Shown here: positions 26,401 through 38,400 of the stretch, piece by piece
Position numbering within the stretch: position 1 is the stretch's first letter
Layout of the letters: the number at the start of each line of letters is the position of its first letter
Origin: Nelumbo lutea
Lineage: Eukaryota > Streptophyta > Magnoliopsida > Proteales > Nelumbonaceae
Assembly: GCA_022828595.1 (NCBI GenBank)
Contig: JAKGHH010000005.1
Location: 67,885,655 to 67,949,654 of the forward strand
DNA length: 64,000 nucleotides
Direction: 5' to 3'
Program-made: the position numbers and the translations under genes
Notes under the pieces: generated by a model
Seen by the model: the letters and a program-made list of their open reading frames with translations, nothing else
Databases searched by the model: none
What the model was told of the DNA's origin: nothing

Positions 26401-29400
26401 AGAATTACACAGCTAGGACATTAACATGTAATTCTCCTACACCCATTGGGAAGAGTCTGTATCAGGTTTCTTTTCCTCCCAAGTGAGATACCTTAATTTT
26501 CCACGAGCACCAATAGCCGTCTTAGCTGATTATGCCCACTCCAAATAATTTGTACCATCAAGTTTTACTGTAGTAATGACCCCAGACCCAAAAATATCAC
26601 TACTACCTCTAACACCCAATCCCACAGTACCGGTAGATTTCATCTCGGTATTCCAACTCTCCATCTTACTTCAAACAGTTCAACAGTAAGAAAAAATAGA
26701 TTGGAAACCTTCCAAAAACAATTGAATATTACACAAAGAGAAACAAACCCTTTCGGAAGAAGAAACCCTGACTGGAGAGAAATCTCTCTCCTCCCCACAC
26801 CTCCCAACAGAGAGAAGAGTGAATCAATCACTCCACGAGGCTCAGAAAAATCTAGAAACCAAACCGCACTCTTCAGGAAATCAAAAGAAAGCTAACAATA
26901 CCTAGCCGCCCAAGATCAGATAAAAAACAAAGGGACCAACCTTTCTAGGACTCTTCCCCATACTCCAGTTCTTCCTGATTTTGATGCCGAACAGTAGATC
27001 ACCTTCCTAATGACTAAATCCCACCAAAAAATCCAAGAACTGGGCAATCTATAGCAGATCGATCAGCCCTTTATTACTTCATGCAATCGGCTGATCTAGG
27101 GCTGCATGAGAATGCTTCTAGAAACCCTAGCCGCTGCTCTGATACCAAGTAGAAAGCTTGCTGAATTAAAAAGTATGAAATAAAAGGAGTTTCTTGAAGA
27201 AAGAAGGAAGAGAGAAGGAGAAGAAGAGAAGTTGAAAAGAAAGGAGAGCAATAATCTGGCCGCCCCCTTCACTTATTACTTATATTAAAAATAATAGAGC
27301 AGTACAAAGACAACTATTCCCTTATAGGGCTGCAAGACATAAAACAACATATATAAGATACAAAAACATAATAAAATTTGGATTCACATAACTACTGTGG
27401 TCCCCACCTCCTATCTAACAACTAACATAAAACATCTACTCATAAAAAAATCATAAAACTAATTAATCTTCAACAGTTACCGTTGTTTTGACCCTATTTC
27501 CAAGAAATACTATGTTTCTATGGATGTGCCTTTCTTTGAGTGTGATCCTTTCTTTCATGTTTCTCTTCAAGGGGAGAATAGGGTGGAGGAGAAACATGTC
27601 CAAGTACTACATCCTTTACCTGACCCTCCTCCATTCTGTGTCTACCTTTGTTGTTGCAAGGGCCAGCTGAGTTCAAAAGTTGTGGAGCAACTTGAAGCTA
27701 TACCACCAACATCATCAGATCCACTAGGGACAAATCCTATCCAACTAGGTACTTTTATTCCTGTCGATATTCCTGACCCTACTGCTATTGATTCTTCATT
27801 TGCCAATGAACTTGACATCCCTATTGCACAAAGGAAGGGAATTAGGTCTTGTACCACCAAACATCCTATCTCCCATTTTGTCTCATATGAGAATAGCTCA
27901 TCCTCCTTTCGTGCCTTCCTCTCTTCCATTGATAGTGTCCCTATACCTAAAAATGTGGCAGAGGCTCTTTCAGTACCTGAGTGGGCAGATGCAATGAAAG
28001 AAGAGACAAATGCCTTACATAAAGACATTACATGGGAGTTAGTGGATCTTTTTGTGGATAAGGAACCGGTAGGGCCACAATAGAAAGGTACAAAGCCCGG
28101 TTGGTGGAAAAAGGGTTTACTTAGGTGTACGGAGTAGACTATGCAGAGACATTTGCTACAGTAGCTAAGATGAATTCTGTCAGGGTTCTTTTCTCTAGCT
28201 GCTAACCTTGATTGGGACTTCCACCAGTTAGATATTAAAAATTCCTTCTTGAATGATGATCTTGAAGAAGAGGTGTACATAGTGCAACCTCCTGGTTTCT
28301 ATGCCCAAGACCAAGAGCAAAAGGTGTGCAGGTTAAAGAAGTCGTTGTATGGACTAAAGCAGTCACCAAGAGCTTGGTTTAGTAAGTTTCATTTAGCAAT
28401 GCAACAAATTGGCTACAAATAGTGTCAGACTGATCATACATTGTGAAAAAAGGAGAAGGGAAAATTTCAGCCTTGATAGTGTATGTTGATGACATAGTGA
28501 TCACAGGCAACTGGAAGGTGGAAATTCAAAGACTAAAGTTATTCCTAGCCACTCAATTTGAGGTGAAGGATCTAAGTCCCTTGAAGTATTTTCTTGGAAT
28601 TGAAGTGGCCCGTTCACAAAAGGGAATCTTCATTTTCTCAAAGAAATACATCCTAGACTTGTTACAAGATACAGGAAAACTTGGAGTTAAGCCTGTTGAC
28701 TCTCCCATTGATCCAAACCACAAACTAGGTGATTGCCAAGGTAAGATTATCAAGGATGTAAAGCAATTCTAGAGACTTCTGGGTAGACTATTATATTTGT
28801 CCATGACCTGGCTAGACATTGCTTATGTTGTAGGGGTTCTTAGTCAATTCATGCATGCCCCCAAGACCACACACTTAGAGGCAGTCGATAGAATCCTTAG
28901 GTATCTAAAGAAGTTTCTGGGGGCTGGTTCACTATTCCAAAGAAATGGACACTTGAAGGTTGAGGTGTATATAGATGCTAACTGGGTTGGATCAGTTGCT
29001 TATGTTGTAGCGAGGTCCAATGCTGAAGCTGAGTATAGAGCAATGTCCCACAGAGTGGCTGAAGTAATGTGGATAAACAACTTGATGGGTGAACTGGAAC
29101 TTCTTGTTGACGACCCCATTTCCTTATATCGTGATACCAAGCTGCTATTAACATTGCATCCAACCCAGTTCTTCATGATAGAACTAAACATATTGAGGTC
29201 GACAAGCATTTTATCAGGGAAAAAATTGTAAATGGGGAAGTGTGCACTCCATATGTCAGTTCCACAAATCAACTTGCAGACATCTTCACCAAGGGATTAC
29301 ATCATCTGTGGCACAATGATTTATGTGACAAGTTGGACATGATTGACATCTATGTCCCAACTTGACGGGGAGTGTTGAAATCTGTTTGTTATTTAGTTTC

Positions 29401-32400
29401 CTTAATTAATTAATTAATTCTTTGTTATGTTTTCTATTCTTTAGTGCCATAGGGGAATTCTTGTAATCTTACTTTCTTTTATTATTAGTTGGGACGCCCT
29501 AATATAAATACTAATGACTGGTGCCGCCAGTCATAAATTTTTTATCCCAGAATTCCCTTTGTCTCTCTTCTCTTCTCTCTCTTCCTTTCTTCTCCCTTTC
29601 TTTTCTGTTTCTCTGATATGTTCAACCCAGAAAACAGAAATGTATGATTAGTGATTAAAGTACTGCTATATTTGTAGCAAGTGTTAGTTCCAAAAGGTTT
29701 CTAGGATATTGTACTCCACTCCTGCGTCCTGACCCAATGCAGCTGAATCTGACTCGAACCAAATCATACATTGGTTAAGTAAATTACACAGAGGTTGGCC
29801 TAAAATCCATGTTACCTGGATACGGCAAGGACATGGTTGGATACAGTTTTGGATACAAAATTTAGACTAGAAATTGAAGAATCCAACATGATGAGTCATG
29901 AGGCACCCTTGTATATACGAGTATCATAACCTATCATTGATTCTCAGATTGTGTACTGACTTTACCAATCACTCATAATATCCACATTTGAAGATCTCTT
30001 GGGTCTAGGTTGTCTCATAACTTAAAAAACCATTTATAATAACAAGAAGAAATTGAATATAATTCAAAAAAATACCAAGGATAAATTGAACAAATAATAT
30101 TTATTTTGCATAATAAAAATAGTTGGGACTATATATTACCTTATAGTACATACACTATTGTATTTTGTAGGAAATGTTGACATGGGATACCTGGATTTTT
30201 CTTATTTAATTTTAATTTCAAGTTATCTATGCTGATTGGATTGCTGATTGAACTTCCATGGTATCATCAAACAGTTAGTGGCATCTAGCAGAATGATTGG
30301 ACAATCAGTTTGTGTTCTTAAAGTCGACTGTCAACATAGGACCATTGCTCAATAAATGATCTCTTGCATGATAGTGTACTGTTAATAATTTTTGGTTTCA
30401 GATGGTATTCATGCCAATACAAGGTGAGGTGAATAACAAAGATTTCAATATGATTTCAAGAAAGTGCCCTCTCTTTGAATCAAAATCCTATTAATTGTCT
30501 ATCTGTCTGTGATTCGGTTCATCGATCCAGATTTCATTTTATACGGCCACCTGGTTTGATTAACCATATAACCTGAAATAATGACCATGTTACATGTCCA
30601 TCCAAGGTATTTAAGAACATTAGATAGTGTTTTGATTTGGATATTGCAAAGTCATGGATGTACAAAATGCATTTCATACCTTTTCGGTTTCTGGGTTCAC
30701 CAAGTGGCCTACCAATTCAATTATCTTTATCATTCATCTGTTACATAGAATGAAGTCCACTAACTTCATAATCCTTAAGAATTCAAATATCATTTTGTAT
30801 TTTGGAGCAAAACCCTGGAAAGATCATTGACTTGGGCTTCCTTTTAATATGCCAGATGCGCATCCTTGTGTCTAAGGAATTCCTTGAATCAGTTGAAAAG
30901 AATGTTCTTTGTCAGCGTCCTGCTTGGCGAGTTGATGCTGCAAATATTAGTATCCTCTGTGATTCTGCACTTCTTGTCTCTGATCATTCTGTCTTCCCAC
31001 ATGGTAGGCACCAAACCCTGATATGCAATGTTGTTGTGAGTATATTTACCTATTAGTTGTGCCTTATAGGTAATGTTACCACATGTCTGACAGAATGGTC
31101 TGATTTTCCACTTTGGTAAGAAATTCTACACTTGACAAAACTGGAAGAGTAGGATCTTTATTTTGAAATCATATATTATTAACATGTTAAAAGGATTTGC
31201 TATTTTTGTTAGTATTGAAGATGTTATAAAATGTTCATGGTTGTGAGCCACAAGTCCATTACAAATTAGGACCATCATTGGGCATCGTATTTTTCTTTGT
31301 TTCATTATACAATATGGTATTACACACACTTCAGCAGGAAATTTAATAACTAATATGTGTTCATGCTTTTTTTTTTGAAAGCTAAACTACTGTAGCCGAA
31401 GTAGCAGAAAAGAGAAGAAGAAGAAGAGATGCTGAAAATGTTGAACTTGTCTTCCCAGTCGACAGTACTGTTATTTATATTAAAGTACAGTACAATGTTA
31501 CATGAAATGACTGGGATGCCTCTGATTAGTGATGGGACACCCAGACAATTTAAAACACTAAACAGACTTAGGCTCATTAACACAGGCCCAATACATAACA
31601 ACTTAAACTCAAATACAGGCTAATAAGAACTCTTATTAGCCGAACCATCCATACATACAAAACCTTCAACCTAACACTCCCCCTCAAGCTAAGTATGGAT
31701 GTCAATCATGTTTAGCTTGCCAAGAAGGTCCATGAACTTTGTTGCAGCCAACCCTTTAGTCAATACATCTGCAATTTGCATCTCAGATGGAGTATAAGGC
31801 ACATAGAGTTCACCCAAGACAATTCTTTCTCTAACAAAGTGTCGATCAATCTCAATATGTTTTGTCTTGTCATGCTGCACGGCATTGTTGGCAATGTTGA
31901 TGGCAACTTTATTGTCACAATATAGCCTGAGAGGACCTTCAGCCTTAATGCCAAGTTCATTAAGAAGAGTTCTGAGCCATAAGAGTTCAGCAACCCTGTG
32001 GGCCATAGCCCGATATTCTGCTTCTGCACTTGATCTAGCCACTACATTCTGCTTCTTACTGCGCCATGTGACCAGGTTTCCTCCCACAAATGTATAATAA
32101 CCCGAGGTTGACTTCTTGTCTCCAACAACCCAGCCCAATCTGCATCAGTGTAGGCTTCAATTTCAATTCTATTGTTTTTCCTGAAGAGAATTCCCTTCCC
32201 AGGGCAAGTCTTCAAGTACCTGAGAATCCTTTCAACTGCTTTCATATGAGGGATCTTTGGAGAGTGCATAAATTGACTGACAACATGCACAGCATAAGCA
32301 ATATCTGGCCGAGTGAGGGATAAGTATATCAGCTTCCCTACCAATTTTTGGTATCTCTCTCTATCATAGTAGTCCTCCTCTACTGATTCCTACAGGCCAT

Positions 32401-35400
32401 GATTCTGTTCTATTGGAGTATCTGCTGGCCTGCACTCCATCATGCCTGTTTCCTCTAGGAGGTCAAGAACATACTTCCGCTGACATATGTAGATTCCCTC
32501 TCTTGACATGGCAACTTCAATCCCAAGAAAATATCTCAAATGACCCAAGTCTTTGATCTCAAATTCCGAAGCTAGAAACTCCTTCAGTCTTCTTATCTTT
32601 TCCAAGTCATTCCCAGTAATTACCATATCATCCACATAAACAATGAGTGCAGTAAGTTTGCTATCCTGTCTCCTTATGAACAAGGTATGGTCTGCACCAC
32701 TCTGAGTGTACCCCACTTTCTTCATGGCCCCACAAAGCCTCTCAAACCATGCATGGGGAGATTGCTTCAACCCATATAATGCTTTCCTCAGTTTGCACAC
32801 CTTTCTACCAAAATCATAGCCTGGTGGAGGTTCCATAAATACCTCTTCATGAAGGTCACCATTTAAGAAGGCATTCTTCACATCTAGCTGATGAAGTTCC
32901 CATGAAAAATTTGCTGCTAGTGACAAAAGAACCCGAATTGTGTTGAGCTTTGCTACTGGGGCAAAGGTTTCTTTGTAGTCAATCCCTTCTTTTTGAGTAA
33001 ACCCCTTTGCCACAAGTCTGGCCTTGTACCTTTCAATAGAACCGTCCTCCCTGTGCTTTATAGTAAACACCCACTTGCACTCAACAATGCTCTTCCCCTC
33101 TGGCAGATCCACTAATTCCCAAGTTCTTGCTTTCACTAGGGCTTCCATCTCTTCATTCATAGCTTCTTTCCACCTTGGATTAGACACAACCTCTGAGTAC
33201 CTAGAAGGAACACACACAGAGGAAAGAGCAGACACAAAGGAGTGATAGGCAGGAGATAAATGTGAGTAAGAAACAAAATCAACAATGGGGTGCTGGGTGG
33301 TGCAAGAGCGAATAGGCTTACGGAGAGCAATAGGAAGATCCAAATCAGAAGTATGTGAGTTGGAATTACCTTGGATTGTAGAGGCAAATTGATCCGAGTC
33401 CAACTGGTTCCTGTCATGAGATTGAGGGCCCCTTTTTCTTCTGTTGTATGTAAGTATCTCTTTCTGTTGCCTACTGGAGCATTCAGGAACATCTGCAGCA
33501 TCACTGGGTTGACCTGGAATGCCATAACAAGGAGTAGGAGGAGAGGATGGAAGATCTGAGGTAGATAGGGGAACAAAAAAAGGAGGGAGAATGAGAATCC
33601 TCTTCCATCCCACTAGTCTCCCCCTGAAGAGGATTCTGAGAAGACTGAAAATAGGGTTGAGACTCAAAGAAGACCACATCTCTAGTGACATACTTTCTCT
33701 TGGAGACAGGGTCATAACACTTGTAACCCTTTTGTGTAGGAGAGTACCCCAGGAATACTCCCTTTGTAGCCTTAGGATCCAGCTTGGTCTTCTTTGGATC
33801 CTTCACATGTATGAAACATATACAGCCAAAGACTCAAGGAGGAAGGGAAAAAATTGAAAGAGTGGGACACAAAACACAGAAAGGGGTTTTCATACCCAAC
33901 ACCTTAGATGGCATCCGATTTATTAGATATGATGCAGTAAGAACCGCTTGAGACCAGTATTGCTTGGGGACTTTGTGTTGGAATAGTAAGGCTCGAGCTG
34001 TCTCCAATAGATGTCTATTCTTGCGCTCAGCAACCCAATTCTGCTGAGGGGTATAAGCACAGGATGACTGATGTAGTATGCCAGCATCTTCCATGAATAA
34101 GTTCAAGGATTTTTCAAAGTATTTAGCAGCATTGTCTGACCTGAATTGCTTAATCTTCTTATTAAACTGAGTTTCAACCATCTTGCAAAATGCCATAGTT
34201 ATCCGTGGTACTTCATCCCGTCCTTTTAATAGGTAAATCCATGTGCATCGAGAGTAGTGGTCAATAAAACTGATAAAGTACTGAAAGCCATCAAAAGAAA
34301 CAATGGGTGAAGGGCCTCAGACATCAGAATGAACCAAATCAAAAGGAGCACAAATATCATTATTGGAAGTTGGATACACAGTTCTACATTGTTTTGACAC
34401 TTGACATACTTTACAGGTTAAACTCTGACTTGAAATGCCCTTAAACAGTTCGGGAAACAACATTTCTAATGAGGAGAAAGACACATGACCTAGTCTAGCA
34501 TGCCAAGGATGCAACTTAGCTTTTGACTCCACACTCTCCGGACTACTACCAATAGATGCTTGTAAGGCTGAACCGATGTCTGCATCAAGATAGTAGAGTC
34601 CTCCATACTCATGATTGCACCCAATCGTTCTCCTTGTCAATATGTCCTGGAAGACACAATGAGTAGGAAAAAAAGTTATACTACAGTTCAAATTTTTGGT
34701 AAGCTTTGAAACAGACAAAAGATTTGAGGTGAGACTAGGAACATGCAAAACTGATTTAAGAGAGAGGTCCTTGCTTAGGTCAACCATTCCCTTTCCAGAG
34801 ATAGTGGAGAAAGACCCTTCAGCAACTCTCATCTTATCCTGACCAGATAATAAATGATATGAAGACTATAGGGAAGACATATGTGTCATGTGGTCAGTTG
34901 CACCGGAATCAATAACCCAAAAAGTAGAGTCAATAGATCCAGTGGCATTGAAGGCAGAGGCTGTACCTGATCTGGCAAGAGATGTAGAAGCAAAAGAATT
35001 ATTCCTTAGACGGGCCAATGCCCTGCTAAGGTCCTCTACCTCGCTAGCAGTGAAGCCCAAAGTACCAGTTCCAGAGGAATCAGCAACCTGTCCCATAGGA
35101 GAAGAGACACTGTTGGTGTATATTGTGAGTTGTCATCATTGTTGCTGGTAACAAGATTCCCACTTGCCGCAGGCCTGTTATCTCTAGAAGAAACTTTTCT
35201 GGGTATTGAAGACATCTTGACTGCAGCCACTGTGCAGGTGACACTGATTAAGACTAGCCGAAGCAGTTCTGAAGGTTCTGAACCAGTTCTGGAGCAGATT
35301 CTGATTAGCCGAAATGATCACAGCAGGTTCTGACAGCACTTGACACTGTTTCAGACTTGCCGAGACTGTCACAGTTCTGAAACAGTTCAGTTACAGCAGC

Positions 35401-38400
35401 AAGCAAGGAGTTCTGGACTGGTAACCGACCTGAAGCTAAGGATTCTCAACTATTGTGCTATGCAGACTCCACTTGAACTTCGAGTACTGCAACTGTAAAG
35501 AGAGTGCCCCTCCTTGCGGCCAATACTAGGACTGCTGACATCAGTCCTCAACTAGGGTTCACAGTGCTGAACAATCTGGAGCTGGCATCTCCCTAGGTAA
35601 TCTCACAGCAGTGGTGAGGGATTTCGGACTGATAACCAACCTGAACTTGGAGCTGTTTACCACTTTGCTATGCTGGTAGAAGTGTTCACAGTGCTGGTAG
35701 AACACTAGATAGACTTCACTTGGGCTGAACCGAAACTGCAACAGTTCGGGTATAGTAGCAAGTGAACAGTTCGAGGCTGCAACAGTAGCAAGTGAACAGT
35801 GGGCTCTGTAGAAGAAGCTAAGTCTGTGCAAGTCTTGCTGGAGCACTGAAGCTGCAACTGTAGAGGAAGCTCTCCCCCTTTCGGCTAGTGTTAGGACTGC
35901 TGAAATCAGTCCTCAACTAGGTCTGTCCTATACAGACCTCTCTTAGTAGCCAAATAGCTACTATTTGCTGGAAATAACCTAGTAGGACATCTACTTCTGG
36001 GTCTTACTTCCCTTGAGTCCTACAACCAAGAGAAACCCTAGGTTCGAACTTGCTTTACTCTCTTACACCCCTAGGTCTTTACTGTAGCAACCCAGAAAAG
36101 GAAGAGAGAAGATGAAAAGACAGCAAGAGAAGAAAGTGTGCGCCGGCTGAAACCAGGAAGAAGCTAATGCTCTGATACCATGAAAGCTAAACTACTGTAG
36201 CCGAAGTAGCAGAAAAGAGAAGAAGAAGAAGAGATGATGAAAATGTCGAACTTGTCTTCCCAGTCGACAGTACTGTTATTTATATTAAAGTACAGTACAA
36301 TGTTACATGAAATGACTGGGATGCCCCTGATTAGTGATGGGACACCCAGACAACTTAAAACACTAAACAGACTTAGGCCCATTAACACAGGCCCAATACA
36401 TAACAACTTAAACTCAAATACAGGCTAATAAGAACTCTTATCAGCCGAATCATCCATACATACAAAACCTTCAACCTAACATTTTTAATCTTAACAAGAT
36501 TGTGGAGGCTTTACTAATCCAGAATAAAGATGATCAAAGAACATTGAACACTTTTTCCAAGACCTTCCAATGTTGGAAAGGTAAGCAGAAATACATGAGT
36601 AAATACAATGTTAATGAAGTATGCATGAAGGGATATCACACAATATTACTCCAACCTTTCTGTTAGCGTAGGGGTATTTCTGTCTTTATACCTAGATTAA
36701 TATTGCTGATTTGTAATGTTGTGTTAGAACCAGTGCTCCTTACTTAAATAAGGACACATATGTCTTTTCAATTATTTTTTAATAATAAAAGTACTGTCTA
36801 GCCGACTGGGAGAATTGACTTGAGACTTCCAGTCCGAACCAGATTTTCTCCTTTCTCTCTTTCTCTCTTTCTCTCTTTCTTCCACCTTTCTACCTCTTTC
36901 TACATAACCGATCTCAGACAGATAGAACTCCAAGGCAGGCCGAATCATAACATGGTATCAGAGCTACTTGAATCTGCCTAGATTTCTATTCTCTGCGCAC
37001 CCTATCTAGGGTTTCTCTTGATTTTTCTGCATTCGACTGGAGATAAGGGAAAGGGCTGAAAAGGAGTGATCGCCCTCTTCCCGTGGAGGTTTCTATGCCT
37101 CCAGTCAGGTCTTGTGTGGTCGGTTGCTGTGATTTCTAAGATCGCCCCCCCCCCCCTAATTGATGAAGAATAGAGGGCCAATCTGTGTGGTGTAGTGGCT
37201 GTCTTGTGTGGATTGATTTCCTGCTCGTGTTGTTGTTTCTTCAGTGATAAGGTAAGAGATTTCTGTGCATGATATCTGTTATGGATCAAATAGGAAGTGT
37301 GTTTCAGACCATATGCTAGGGTTTCAGACAGTAGTGTGCTAGGGTTTATGCTGGTTTTTGTGTATTTCAAAGGAAGAGTTGTGATCATATAGTGGTGAGA
37401 TTTTAGGTAGCCATAGGGGTAGGGTTTGTGGTGTAAAGAGCACACTTTTCAGCAACAACAAGTGCTGAAATCAGTGTGATGAGTGTGATCTAGTTGTGTG
37501 CAGTGTGCAGAATTCAGTGGTAATAGAATTCAGCAAGTGTGCAGAATTGGTGATAATAGAATGGGAGATAACAGTGATTGTAAACCTAATGTGATGGTGC
37601 CTATAGATTACCTGAATGTTCAGATGACCTCCATTAAACTAAATGGAGAGAATTATGTGCCTTGGGCTAAATCCGTCGAAGTCTTTCTGAAGGCAAAGAA
37701 GAAGGTAAAACACATAAGAGAGGAGAAACCCTCCACTGACTCTCACGAGTATGAAGACTGGGAACAAGAGGATGCTCAAATCATCACATGGTTGTGGAAT
37801 AGTATGGAACCCAGGATTAGTGTAAACTTCATGTTTCTTGACACTGCCAAAGATGTGTGGGACCATGCGAAGAAATTGTATTTGGGTCAGGACAATACAA
37901 CCAGAGTATATCAGTTGTATCAAGAGTACTTTAATCTGCAACAGGGCAATCAAAGTCTTGAGGAGTATTATGCCAGCATGAGAAACATACGCAATGAGTT
38001 GAATGTCTATCACCCTTTCACTTCTGATGTCAAGATCCAGCAACAACAGAGAGAACAACTTGATGTGACTAGATTTTTGGTGGGACTGAAGTCTGAATAT
38101 GAACCAGTACGAGCTCAGATATTAGGAGGATCAGCTCTCCCCTCCTTAGAAGAGGTATTTGCTCGACTTCGGAGGATTTCTATCGGATCTACTGAGAATT
38201 CTAATATCTCAGATAGATCTGCCTTTGCTGTATCGAGAGGCCGTGGTGCTAGAGGTGGAGCTCGGGGAGCTCAGTGGCAATGGTGGGCCTACTTATAATT
38301 GTGGTGGTGCTCGTACTGGGGTCAGAGATTCAGGGGGAGCCCGTGGTAGAGGACGTGGCTTAGGTCCGAGGAAGTGCACTCATTGTGGTAAGGATGGACA

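Larger units (their letters stand above)
21949..27475 (-). mobile_element. Nested Ty1/copia element inside the intron 2 copia
   Basis: Antisense insertion into the integrase region of the host element, with the 5-bp duplication GTTAC at 21944-21948 and 27476-27480. LTRs lie at 21949-22268 and 27148-27475, the inverted polypurine tract CTCCCCCTCAAG at 22269, and the inverted primer site GCTCTGATACCA at 27136-27147. Order on the minus strand: gag, protease, integrase, reverse transcriptase, RNase H. Stops and frameshifts disable it. It must be younger than its host. Confidence 0.95.
16868..29636 (+). mobile_element. Ty1/copia element in intron 2 carrying two nested insertions
   Basis: Two 264-bp LTRs (16868-17131 and 29373-29636) start TGTTGAA and end AAAACA and are flanked by a perfect 5-bp duplication GAAAT (16863-16867 and 29637-29641). 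The primer site TGGTATCAGAGC follows the left LTR at 17132, and a polypurine stretch (GACGGGGAG) precedes the right one. Sense to IPK1. The 12.8-kb span includes a truncated antisense gypsy unit (about 17270-19894) and a complete antisense copia (21949-27475). Without these the host element would be about 4.6 kb. By hand count the LTRs differ at about 14 positions. Confidence 0.95.
31376..36481 (-). mobile_element. Ty1/copia element in intron 3, gag-less, antisense
   Basis: Two 301-bp LTRs (31376-31676 and 36181-36481), starting TGAAAGC and ending CTAACA, flanked by TTTTT on both sides (31371-31375 and 36482-36486). The inverted polypurine tract CTCCCCCTCAAG follows the first LTR and the inverted primer site lies at 36169-36180. 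By hand count the LTRs differ at about seven positions, the fewest of the paired LTRs compared here, so it is probably the youngest copia. Pol is nearly intact, but the 0.9-kb leader between primer site and protease shows no gag. Confidence 0.95.

Noticed and set aside
27642..28280. 212-codon minus-strand ORF
   Set aside because: Shadow of the copia RT on the plus strand, which has recognisable motifs.
30802..31056. Stand-alone 84-residue protein at IPK1 exon 3
   Set aside because: It is exon 3 plus intron read-through on both sides; the exon borders agree with IPK1 family continuity.
32390..33715. Host gene encoding a reverse transcriptase-like protein
   Set aside because: It is the pol region of a copia element bounded by paired LTRs, a primer site, a polypurine tract and a 5-bp duplication.
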